In this document: positions 8,706 to 16,920 of the stretch, one piece after another
Position numbering within the stretch: the first letter of the stretch is position 1
How the letters are laid out: each line of letters starts with the position of its first letter
DNA from: Mesostigma viride
Taxonomy: Eukaryota; Streptophyta; Mesostigmatophyceae; Mesostigmatales; Mesostigmataceae
NCBI GenBank assembly: GCA_009746045.1
Contig: RPFO01000080.1
Coordinates: forward strand, 4,421,981 to 4,451,980
Length of the DNA: 30,000 bases
Direction of reading: 5' to 3'
Translations under genes and position numbers: made by a program
The notes under the pieces: generated by a model
Databases searched by the model: none
Told to the model about the DNA's origin: nothing
What the model saw: only the letters and a program-made list of their open reading frames with translations

Positions 8706-9560
8706 CTGGTATTGGGTATCACGGAACAGATAGGCCATCGTTTTGAGTTCGGCCTGGGATTAGGAACACAGTTGGAAGCGCACGTGCATATAGTAAATTA
8801 GCACATACAGTTAGTTGGTAACTCTCTCAATTATAGTATATAACAATACTACTGTATATAATACTACAATAATAGTATGATAGTATACAAATAGCATGCT
8901 ACCCAGGAATGCCATCATTTCAAGCTTTTCCCGTGTCACCATGATCAAGGTAGGCACTACGGGAACGGCACAAAAGCAATTGCGTGGCTGCTTGTTGTTA
9001 TAGAGCATGCATGCGCCCAGGAAAGATTCGCCTCGAGCTCCGCCTGAGAACAGGCAGACGATTGGAAGTGCACATGGAGTGCTTTGCACATTCCGCCATA
9101 GCACCCACAGTAACAGAACATGCAGCCGACGCACGGGCGTAGCGATGGCATACTGTAGCGTACAGCACTTGTTTTTATACATGGTTGTTACTTGGGACCG
9201 CGCCCAAAAAAGCATCCATCCCTGATCCCATGATCAGCCTGGGGATGAGCCAAAACAGGGTTCCTGAAAGGGGTAGATGAAAGTTGTTACAGGGAGTAGA
9301 GGATATGATTACCGTTAGGGGATATGATTACCTTCAGGGTAGAGGATATGAATACCTTTAGGGTAGAGGATGTGAATAACGTAAAATAAAAAAAAAAAAA
9401 AAAAAACAGCACCTCTAGAACATCAGGGAGACAGGGCGTTCATGACTGCTGGCGCACCAACGACCATCCTGGACATGTACCACACTATCGCATTTGCCGA
9501 CGACCATCCAGGATGTCTCCTATACTCTTGCATGTAACTACCACAGGACATGAAAAAAAA

Positions 9561-10480
9561 TGGGATGGGATGGGATGGGATGGGATGGGATGGGATGGGA
9601 TGGGATGGGATGGGATGGGATGGGATGGGATGGGATGGGATGGGATGGGATGGGATGGGATGGGATGGGATGGGATGGGATGGGATGGGATGGGATGGGA
9701 TGGGATGGGATGGGATGGGATGGGATGGGATGGGATGGGATGGGATGGGATGGGATGGGATGGGATGGGATGGGATGGGATGGGATGGGATGGGATGGGA
9801 TGGGATGGGATGGGATGGGATGGGATGGGATGGGATGGGATGGGATGGGATGGGATGGGATGGGATGGGATGGGATGGGATGGGATGGGATGGGATGGGA
9901 TGGGATGGGATGGGATGGGATGGGATGGGATGGGATGGGATGGGATGGGATGGGATGGGATGGGATGGGATGGGATGGGATGGGATGGGATGGGATGGGA
10001 TGGGATGGGATGGGATGGGATGGGATGGGATGGGATGGGATGGGATGGGATGGGATGGGATGGGATGGGATGGGATGGGATGGGATGGGATGGGATGGGA
10101 TGGGATGGGATGGGATGGGATGGGATGGGATGGGATGGGATGGGATGGGATGGGATGGGATGGGATGGGATGGGATGGGATGGGATGGGATGGGATGGGA
10201 TGGGATGGGATGGGATGGGATGGGATGGGATGGGATGGGATGGGATGGGATGGGATGGGATGGGATGGGATGGGATGGGATGGGATGGGATGGGATGGGA
10301 TGGGATGGGATGGGATGGGATGGGATGGGATGGGATGGGATGGGATGGGATGGGATGGGATGGGATGGGATGGGATGGGATGGGATGGGATGGGATGGGA
10401 TGGGATGGGATGGGATGGGATGGGATGGGATGGGATGGGATGGGATGGGATGGGATGGGATGGGATGGGATGGGATGGGA
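9561..10480. repeat. Perfect (TGGGA)184 pentamer array
   Basis: The 920 bp are the uninterrupted pentamer tggga with no variant unit that I can see, bounded by tgaaaaaaaa and tgttctcg. The G-rich strand has GGG every 5 nt with AT linkers, the classic G-quadruplex spacing. The C-rich strand is the sense strand of gene A intron 2. Frames reading MGWDG or IPSHP have no stops only because the unit has none. Confidence 0.97.
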
Positions 10481-10745
10481 TGTTCTCGCCCCCATCCCCA
10501 GCCCACCGCCCGAGGGATTCCTTTCACCATGCCTTAAAGCCATGATTCCTCACACCATGCATGACCACACGGCATGATTATAATGTGATTATGATGACGC
10601 CATGGGATTTAGTGAACAGCAAAAATGGGGAGTATAATCTCTCCCACATCCCCTTCGCTCACCGATTGATGGGATATAGTGAACGATGGGATATAGTGAA
10701 CGATGGGATGTAGTGAATGCTCCTCTCCCACACCCCCTCGCTCAC

Positions 10746-10944
10746 CGAACGTGAAATCTCATCTCGCAGACTCTGGCCAAGGCCCGTCGCCTCCTCGTAC
10801 ACCGTGGCGTGGTACAGCTTAAGCACGAACAGCGCGGTGGCCATGACAGAGAGAGCGAGGGTCATCTGCGATGCGGTCAGCACAAGGGGCACGATGGGCG
10901 CAAGATCAGCACCATGGGGAGCCATTAGCACAATGGGGAGCCAG
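10746..10944 (-). CDS. Gene A exon 2: N-terminal membrane segment (TM1)
   Basis: The exon is 199 nt in both arms, from acceptor caatag to donor TTCG|gtgagc. The frame reads WLPIVLMAPHGADLAPIVPL, then VLTASQMTLALSVMATALFV, then LKLYHATVYEEATGLGQSLR and DEISRS. A hydrophobic stretch of about 25 residues (VPLVLTASQMTLALSVMATA and following) fits a signal anchor. Between arms I see five base differences, three of them synonymous in adjacent codons of LTASQ, which supports coding through that stretch. An in-frame ATG at 10925-10923 (MAPHGADL) could be the true start. In that case the upstream MSKRACK frame is a separate gene or a noncoding leader. The exon ends in phase 0, matching exon 3. Confidence 0.7.
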
Positions 10945-11730
10945 CTATTGAAAAAATGGTCAGGGATGCCGAAGGGGCAAACGCATATTAGTGTATGTAG
11001 TATAATAGATAAAGTAGGGATGGGTATGTTGGCAGTAACTTAATAAATTACTTTATTAGACCAGGTCTAAATTAAATGACTGCCCATGCATTAGTAAGAA
11101 TAACGACAGTAGTAACTAAATACAGGGCGCCCACGACGAGAGCCATCCTGGCCTAGAAAGATCTCTGAAGTAGTATACCGCTACCAATAATGGTGCCCAT
11201 TACTATCATGACTGCGTTAAAAAGGCACTGCGAAGAAGGCACCACCCACCACGAGAGCTGTCCTTAAGCTGCCCTTTACTGTCTAGAAATGCAAGTGTAG
11301 TATAGTGAACCACTAGTAACCATGGTGTTAATCAATACTACTGTAGAATAGTGACCAAGTAAAACGCACGAAGGACACGGCATCGACCACATCATTGTCC
11401 AGAAATACAAATTCACTACTACAAGCACTTGTGCTGATAAACAAAATAGTAGGAATTGATGAAGTAACAGGCACCCACCACGAGCGCCGACTTTGGCCAA
11501 AGAGACCAAATCAGTAATACTACTAGCACTGTAGTGCTCATGAGCATAGTGGTAGGAATTGATTAAGTAACAGGCACCCACATGCAACAAGCACTATCCT
11601 TGACCAGAGTGCTGTCCTTGTCCGGAAGCAACAAGCGAGCACCGCTACGAGTGATGATGCAAATAAACCAGATAATGACAGTGACTATAAGCATTCTGTA
11701 ACTAATGACAGTGACTAAAATAATAACCAC
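10945..11730 (-). other. Region between exon 1 candidate and exon 2 of gene A, with iterated donor-edge copies
   Basis: Decayed copies of the exon 1 end (TTCTGGACGAGGACGGCGCT then TGTGGTGG|gtg) recur on the minus strand at about 11,630-11,575, 11,510-11,475, 11,290-11,235 and 11,160-11,125. A partial one lies near 11,405. The right arm has the same set. No gene is seen. Confidence 0.55.
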
Positions 11731-12268
11731 CCACCACAAGCGCCGTCCTCGTCCAGAATGACGAGTTCCCTCGGCAAGCCCGCAACCAAGGGATGAGACC
11801 ACAACCTCGTCCCTTGCAAGACCACCGCCTCCTCCCCTGTGGTACAACGTGCGAGAGACCCCCAAAGTGCCGATCCGCGTGGCCATCCCATGACGGCCCA
11901 ACGACGCCGTTCCCCATGCCCCTGGCGGTGGCATCTGGAACACTGACGCTGGCATCTGGAACCGTACTGCCCTCCGTCGCTGCATTATCGCCCTCGGAGG
12001 ACGATGCTGCGCCCGACGATGCGCGATTGTTGGGTGGCGTGCCGTCTACCGGGAAATTCGGCCCGCGTTGGCCGTTGGTTTTCCACAGCGGCGAAAGGAC
12101 GAGGGATGCGCTGGAGGGGCTTGCGCAGCCCAGCTCAAGATCAGACAACGCGCCCATGTTATTATTATTACTATTGCTACCAACGCTGTCGGAGGAGCCC
12201 GAAAGGACTTTCATCAGGAAATTTTGACTGTTCCGATCGGCCTCCACCTTGCATGCTCGCTTGCTCAT
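11731..12268 (-). CDS. Candidate 5' exon of gene A (or separate small gene), Ser/Asn-rich
   Basis: The frame opens ATG at 12268: MSKRACKVEADRNSQNFLMK, then VLSGSSDSVGSNSNNNNMGA, and continues as a Ser/Gly/Pro-rich stretch to WTRTALVVGG near a GGTGG|gtggtt donor. The right-arm copy starts with the same 16 residues. It differs by several indels, every one a multiple of three (Asn-run length, KEVRG/NGQRG, TTSWG/TARG, GAGG/GCG), so the frame was kept under selection after duplication. No domain is recognised; it looks disordered. The spliced phase to exon 2 does not work with the obvious donors. Either another exon is missing or the frame is a separate gene. The same frame also continues past the donor. 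Confidence 0.5.
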
Positions 12269-12735
12269 GCTTGCTTAACCTTGTTAATCACTTCTTATTT
12301 GTGTGCTCGCACCTGCAATTCAGGCCAAGGTTGAACGTGAAGGGCATGTAAGTCATGAAGTAGACGTGCATGTCAGCTTGGAGTGCATGGTTGGTGTGGC
12401 TTGGGCGCCCTCCCCCTCCTGCTATTCGTACGAAGTAAGTAAATGTCACAGCAGGGAACAAAACCTGCAGAGCGCTGCTATTAACCCGACCAAATTCATT
12501 CAGGGTTGATTGTGGCAAGCATAGCATGATCGGAAAGAGTAGTCATGTAAGATTCGGAGTGTTAGCGTAGGATCAAGCAGAAGGCCAGGCATGCGTTGAT
12601 GGCGACTCACGCATTCGAAAGGGAAAACGATCCAACAGGATGGGGTCGATACGACAAGTGCGGATTTCTCTTCCGGCTTTTGGAAGTGAACCCTTCCGTT
12701 ACCTACTTACTAATATGCTGGCAGCGCCTGCTCTA
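12269..12735. other. 5' flank of gene A, inner part of the left arm
   Basis: This sequence is shared as reverse complement with about 24,125-24,849, with small indels. The right arm carries about 255 bp extra near 24,432-24,690. It probably contains the promoter of the leftward transcript, but I see no clear TATA box or other element. Short frames are not kept between arms. Confidence 0.4.
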
Positions 12736-13005
12736 CACCCCCCCCTTCACGTTTATTAAGAATGGGGTCCGACCGACCCAAGGCTGCGATCTTATCCTTA
12801 AATCGAATCAAGGGTTGACAATCTTAAACATGAATTAGCAGGCACAAACCCCTCCGCGTGTACCACATACCGCTCTTTAGCAGCCTTTTGTGCCTATTTT
12901 AATATCTTTTTGCCAAAACCAGCCCTGCGATCTTAAACAAAAAATGTCCAAATCCAGGGTCTCAAGATCTTAAACCTGGGAATCTTAAACGTCAAAGGGG
13001 GGGTG
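12736..13005. mobile_element. 270-bp MITE with TA target-site duplication (left arm only)
   Basis: The left end is CACCCCCCCCTTCACGTTTA and the right end is TAAACGTCAAAGGGGGGGTG, an imperfect terminal inverted repeat of about 20 bp. TA flanks both sides (12734-12735 and 13006-13007). The right arm has the uninterrupted site at 24123-24124 (minus view gcctgctcTAgtgtaatg), a direct empty site. TA duplication and size fit a Tc1/mariner-type MITE. No transposase is present. The motif atcttaaac recurs inside four to five times. Confidence 0.85.
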
Positions 13006-13427
13006 TAGTGTAATGACGAACCTTCTTGCGGCATCAGCTTCTCCAGCTCTGCGGCACCGTTTTGGCATCAACAAGCTTAGGCGTGTTCAACTGCATGCTA
13101 GCTAAAAACAGGCCGACCCAGTTGCAAAACAGGTGGACAGGAGATTGTGGTTGGTTGTTTACGTTCGGTACGTGATGCATATATATGTATAGAGCTTTGA
13201 CATGGCTCTGTATATAGGTTTATAGCTGGGCGTTTGCTTTGGTTTGAGTGATTTCACTCTGCTGTAAGTAATTATATTTTTAATATATATGTATGTATCA
13301 TTTAATATGTAAAAAGTGCGCTTCAGGACACTGAAATATGTCAGCACAGTTGCATCAATGTATCGATAGGGGGAACCTTACGGTGCCCTGGTAAACCCCA
13401 TTAGTAAGGCCAGCTCATTTCCGCGTT
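13006..13427. other. Innermost left arm of the inverted duplication
   Basis: The block matches 23,745-24,122 in reverse complement (for example cgtacgtgatgcatatatat near 13,170 and ttagtaaggccagc near 13,402). The match stops at about 13,427 (catttccgcgtt). It is AT-rich in the middle. No gene is seen. Confidence 0.6.
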
Positions 13428-13440
13428 GCAACCTCCAGTT

Positions 13441-13560
13441 GTCTGTGGTTCAGTTGTTGTTGTTGTTGTGTCGCACGTGGGCCGCAGAGAACCTAGAGTC
13501 AAAAGTTGTTGTTGTTGTTGTTGTGTCCCACGCCGCCCAAGGGCAATAGAGAATCCGCCC
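13441..13560 (-). mobile_element. Two minus-oriented copies of the (CAA)n-tailed 3' module
   Basis: Plus sequence at 13,449-13,490 and 13,504-13,555 reads (gtt)n gtgtcgcacgtgggccgcag and (gtt)n gtgtcccacgccgcccaagg. These are the reverse complement of the module ctctgctgcccatgtgcggc + gtgggacac + (aac)n seen elsewhere in the spacer. They are short decayed ends of retro-inserted copies. Confidence 0.65.
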
Positions 13561-13653
13561 AAGAGTCAACAGTAGCGGGGGGAATCATGCGGGGGAATCT
13601 TGCGGGGAAAAGTTCAGAACGTGACTTTCGCTAAAGTCCTACTTTTCCGGTGA

Positions 13654-13723
13654 CCCCGCACATGGGCCGAGGCTGCCGAGGCCCATGTGCGGCGTGGGAA
13701 ACAACTGAACTGAACTGAACTGA
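13654..13723 (+). mobile_element. 70-bp tailed micro-insertion with 13-bp target duplication and hairpin
   Basis: The sequence acttttccggtga occurs at 13641-13653 and again at 13724-13736. Between them lies an inverted repeat (ccgcacatgggcc ... ggcccatgtgcgg), then gcgtgggaaac and a pentamer tail (aactg)n. Target duplication plus 3' tail indicate target-primed reverse transcription of a very short or truncated element. Confidence 0.7.
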
Positions 13724-13794
13724 ACTTTTCCGGTGAAAAGGGTGTTGTATATTTCCATAGATTCTCTATAGATCACTATAGATTCTCTGCTGCC

Positions 13795-13925
13795 CATGTG
13801 CGGCGTGGGACACAGCGCTTCGTTTACAGCCGGATCCGTCGGATCCGGCTGCCGGATCCGGACGGATCCGGCTGTGGAGAAAAGTACCCGGCGCGGATCC
13901 GGCCAGACGGCTGGCTCTCCTAGGT
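13795..13925. repeat. GGATCC-rich palindromic cluster
   Basis: At least six ggatcc sites lie within about 80 bp, embedded in nested inverted repeats (gccggatccg/cggatccggc). Its left flank (gacacagcgcttcgtttaca) is the reverse complement of part of 15,055-15,095, so it belongs to the same dispersed family. Confidence 0.6.
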
Positions 13926-14017
13926 GCCGGCGCGGCGGGGCCCACCTCATGCTGAAAGGTACACACCTTACACCGCAGCCTAATATATCCTGACAGGTAC
14001 ACACCTTACACCGCAGC

Positions 14018-14102
14018 CTACTGTTATATATCCGGCCCTCGGCCACTGTAGATTCTCTGCTGCCCATGTGCGGCGTGGGACACAACAACAACAACAACAA
14101 CA
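14018..14102 (+). mobile_element. 85-bp (CAA)n-tailed insertion with 10-bp target duplication
   Basis: The sequence acaccgcagc is at 14008-14017 and 14103-14112. Between them is atatatccggccctcggcc, then tctctgctgcccatgtgcgg + cgtgggacac, then about six caa units. The same 3' module is at 20214-20323. It is a 5'-truncated LINE or SINE-like end. The target itself is a 39-bp tandem duplicate (aggtacacaccttacaccgc, at 13,957 and 13,996). Confidence 0.75.
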
Positions 14103-14112
14103 ACACCGCAGC

Positions 14113-14676
14113 GCCGGCACCCCTAGCATTTTGGAATTAGAAAATAGCGTTTTATTGGTTACAAGTGCTAATGTGCCCGTCCAATTAATTTGTGATTAGT
14201 TAGTTAGTTTGGTTACCAAACCACCGTTGAACTAGCTGCGAAATTTAATAATTCTTTGTTTGAATTAACAGAGATTCTTTGTTTTTTACCGCAAAAGAAG
14301 CGCTTCAGTTGGGCAGTCAAAGAATACACTTTCTTTGTTTGTTTGGTAGCTATGAAAAACGACAGGGGAGTACGCTCAGGAATAATTATTTAATAATCTT
14401 TTGTTTTATTTATCGTTGCAGGTGGTCGACGCCGCGCCTCATAATTATTTAGTAAAACTAACAATGGGAGGGGTGTAGTTTTCAACATCTATCAAGTTTA
14501 TCAACCAGCATTCCCGCGTTCCACCAGTCAGTGATGAGTGAGTGCCTCCGCACTTTTTCCGGGTAAATGGGTAATTTTTATTAACCAATAAGAAGTCAAT
14601 CAAGTCATATGTATTCGGCTATTCGCTTATATCGATTTTCGCTAGTTCGTAGTACATAATTTTTTTTTTAGAGTAG
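14113..14676. other. AT-rich spacer segment, no gene
   Basis: The segment is AT-rich, with repeated attctttgtttg-like motifs at about 14,250, 14,271 and 14,333. It has no frame of interest and no match that I can see elsewhere in the window. Confidence 0.4.
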
Positions 14677-14775
14677 GCCGCTAACTTAGCGAGTTTATCG
14701 CGTCCGTTGGATCCATCATCGGACGCTCCAGATTGTCGGAGGCTAACGTTTTAACTTTTTTCATTTAGCCTTCGT
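14677..14775. repeat. 99-bp dispersed direct repeat, copy 1
   Basis: The repeat runs from gccgctaacttagcgagttt to tttagccttcgt. Copy 2 is at 23619-23717 in the same orientation and the same length, with about five mismatches. It contains the small palindrome cgctaacttagcg. It may be a terminal part of an unidentified element. Confidence 0.8.
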
Positions 14776-14929
14776 GATGCCATTGACAATAATTGTGAGA
14801 GCACAGGTTTTTTTTTTTGAGACTATATCGTTAGGTTACGAGGTACCACGTCTCACCAGCTGGTTACCCACGGAGGGTAGTGTGATAGGTGAAAGGTTTA
14901 GAAAGGAGCTCTATGTGACCAGGGGAGCC

Positions 14930-15091
14930 AAGTGCCTCCACACTCCTCAGTCCACAGAGCCAGGTACTTGGCCAGCTCGTGGCCGGCCTACGCCGGCTAT
15001 TGGCCGGCCTACGCCGGCTACCGGCCAAGGGAAATTGTTGCCGGCGCGGCGCCGGCTGTGGAAAAAAGTCTAAACGAAGCGCTGGTGGGAC

Positions 15092-15130
<39 letters not shown>

Positions 15131-15190
15131 TTATTTCCACAAGTAGCAAAGTATACTTTTCCGGTGAAATGGGTACATGTATAGCAAAGT
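14930..15190. repeat. Dispersed repeat with ggccggcctacgccggct duplication and a (CAA)n tail
   Basis: Two tandem ggccggcctacgccggct units lie at about 14,982-15,022. They are followed by gccggcgcggcgccggctgt, gtctaaacgaagcgctggtg, ggacac and about 14 caa units to 15,130. After the tail comes cttttccggtgaaatgggt, a motif also at 13,725 and 20,140 and, inverted, at 20,085-20,105. Confidence 0.6.
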
Positions 15191-16481
15191 CCTACATTTT
15201 GCATATTCTACATACTGTACCGCCTCCCAACAACGCTGCAACGTGCAAAAGTCCACGGGCTTGCATATTGGCAGAACAACCAACCCGACTCTCCAACCTA
15301 CTAACCTGGCGGTGACATGGGTCCCGCCAGGAGGATACCACCTTTTGCATAACTGCCCTATCGGTCGGACAGCCGAAGGGAGGTTATTGGAAGTCAAAAC
15401 CTTTCTATACGACGAATCACAACAACTGGGCAAACTTACTGGTGTACAACAGGTGGCTAACCGCTGGGCTGGCGTACACCGCCTCAGCCTCCGGGGCAAG
15501 GTCCTCGTTACGAACCAGCTGCTGTTCTCCAAGCTGCTGTACTTCGGTCAGGCCCACCCACCGGATGAGCACACCGTGTCTCTTATTCAACGACTGGGGC
15601 ATAACTTTGTTTGGAAAAAATCGAGCGATCTCAGCCGCCAGGTACACGGATGGATCAGAGAGTCAATGTCTTTTATGCCGTGGCCTCTTGGAGGACTAGG
15701 CTTACACAATATGCAATGGCGTTTATGGTCCAGTGTGTATGCCAAACAAGTTATCTCTGCCCACATTGGTGTCAACACACACCCTGGATGTCTTCTGGCA
15801 CGTGTAACCCTCTCACGTCTTACTCATCACTCCAATGGTACTTCCTGGCACTCTGGAGCCGCACTGCTTACTGCTCGCCTCCCCTCCCCGAAGCTCACCA
15901 GAGGTCTCCCTTGGTACTGGGCTCGTATATGGCAAGGCTTTATGGCACTTAAACCCGACCGCCTATTATTCCCCACACTACGTGAGGAAGTTGCACGCCA
16001 ACCCCTATTCTTTAATGATATATACCTCAACCCCCTTAATCGCCCCTTCGGATGCTTAAGTGGCCCTAACCCCTATGAAGGCTTCATAACATCCCCCCAC
16101 CCTGTAACCACTATTCTCCACCTGTATATTCTCCACGGTGACTGCTACCGCCTCTTAACATATAACGAACTGGCTGCCTGGGTCCCCAATATGCCTACTT
16201 ATGCTGCCTGGGCCGCGCTAGTACAAGCCATACCCCCACGCTGGCACACACTCATGACTTCTCCCCGTGCCCCCTATAAAGCTGGTGAATGGTGCTGCTT
16301 TTGTCCATACAGCACGACCGCAACATGCTCGGGGAAGGTGATCGCAGAACTCCCCCTTGGAACCCTGCACGTTCAACTACTGGCGCCGCTGAGCGGCCAC
16401 AATGGCTGTCTGGCTCAACTTACAACTGCAGTGGTGTTCCTCCCCACCCAGCTATGCCACCGGATTCGGGTTGTACCTTGA
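15177..16481 (+). mobile_element. LINE ORF2 fragment: region after the reverse transcriptase domain (5'-truncated)
   Basis: The frame is 434 codons. The diagnostic part is VQQVANRWAGVHRLSLRGKV then LVTNQLLFSKLLYFGQAHPP, the conserved W...R.LSLRGKVLV..Q.L.SKL.Y...P block that follows the RT palm/thumb in L1-type non-LTR retrotransposons. RLGHNFVWKK and WPLGGLGLHN follow (G-G-L-G motif). Then comes a connector typical of such proteins (TYNELAAWVPNMPTYAAWAA then LVQAIPPRW). No RT YxDD catalytic block or endonuclease is present, so it is 5'-truncated. The start is arbitrary, and true homology probably begins near 15,300. The frame ends at tga 16481, and a (gaatt)4 run follows. The protein continues in 18,397-19,074 after an interruption. 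Not functional. Confidence 0.8.
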
Positions 16482-16500
16482 ATTGAATTGAATTGAATTG
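16482..16500 (+). repeat. (GAATT)4 pentamer run, likely retro-tail
   Basis: The sequence ttgaattgaattgaattgaa directly follows the stop of the LINE fragment. Similar short pentamer runs, (aactg)n at 13,703 and (ttgag)n at 19,992, mark other copy ends in this spacer. Confidence 0.6.
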
Positions 16501-16563
16501 TAACATAACTCCGTTGGGAGTATATGTAGCACATAGCCCAGAGAAGGGGCATATGGCCTATCA

Positions 16564-16920
16564 TACATTCTAAGCTACTTCCTGCAAGGGTGGGAATGTA
16601 AACAACACTTGCTCTAGGTGCACTAGGGCACCTGCACCACCCAGAGTTTCAGGCTACACCCAGCTAAGGGGAGCCTGTCATAGGTGGGGAAGATCAGCAC
16701 AGCTATACAAAAGCTAGGGCATGGCTTCTCAGCAGGGAGTGACCCCCTGCATGGGCACTGCATAATTAAATAAAGCTAGGTATCATCTGGAGGGTGGCTC
16801 ATCATAGGCACACATGTACATGACTAGAAAAGGCTAGGCTCAGCTGGTATAGTGCCTGTAGTAGGCGGGCAGGTACAAGGCCAATGTCTATCTATTCTAC
16901 ACTACTGCTGCTGTATTCCC
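16564..16920. other. 3' flank of the ORF1-like gene
   Basis: About 350 bp with no reading frame of note. By orientation it would be the 3' untranslated part of the minus-strand element. No ORF2 sequence, RT motif or tail is present. Confidence 0.45.

Larger units (their letters stand above)
7657..10745 (-). other. Gene A intron 2: exon-edge copies, minisatellite and (TGGGA)n
   Basis: The intron runs from donor TTCG|gtgagc at 10745 to acceptor ccag at 7657 (3,089 nt, against 2,068 nt in gene B). Four decayed copies of the exon 3 boundary lie near 7757, 8753, 8931 and 9043. The 49-51 bp array (8033-8705) and the pentamer array (9561-10480) explain nearly all the size difference from gene B. 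A poly-A run lies at 9389-9406. I see no gene. Confidence 0.65.

Noticed and set aside
8033-8801. CRISPR-like array or repeat protein gene
   Set aside because: Units are contiguous with no unique spacers. The unit length varies 49/51 and frames shift between units, so this is a minisatellite.
9485-10577. Long ORFs on both strands reading MGWDG or IPSHP repeats
   Set aside because: The pentamer tggga contains no stop in any frame, so every frame is open. There is no coding signal outside the array.
12596-12838. 80-codon plus-strand ORF
   Set aside because: It crosses the MITE insertion boundary at 12,736, so it did not exist before the insertion.
15085-15130. Poly-Asn coding tract
   Set aside because: It is a (CAA)n retro-tail following a known 3' module, with no supporting gene.
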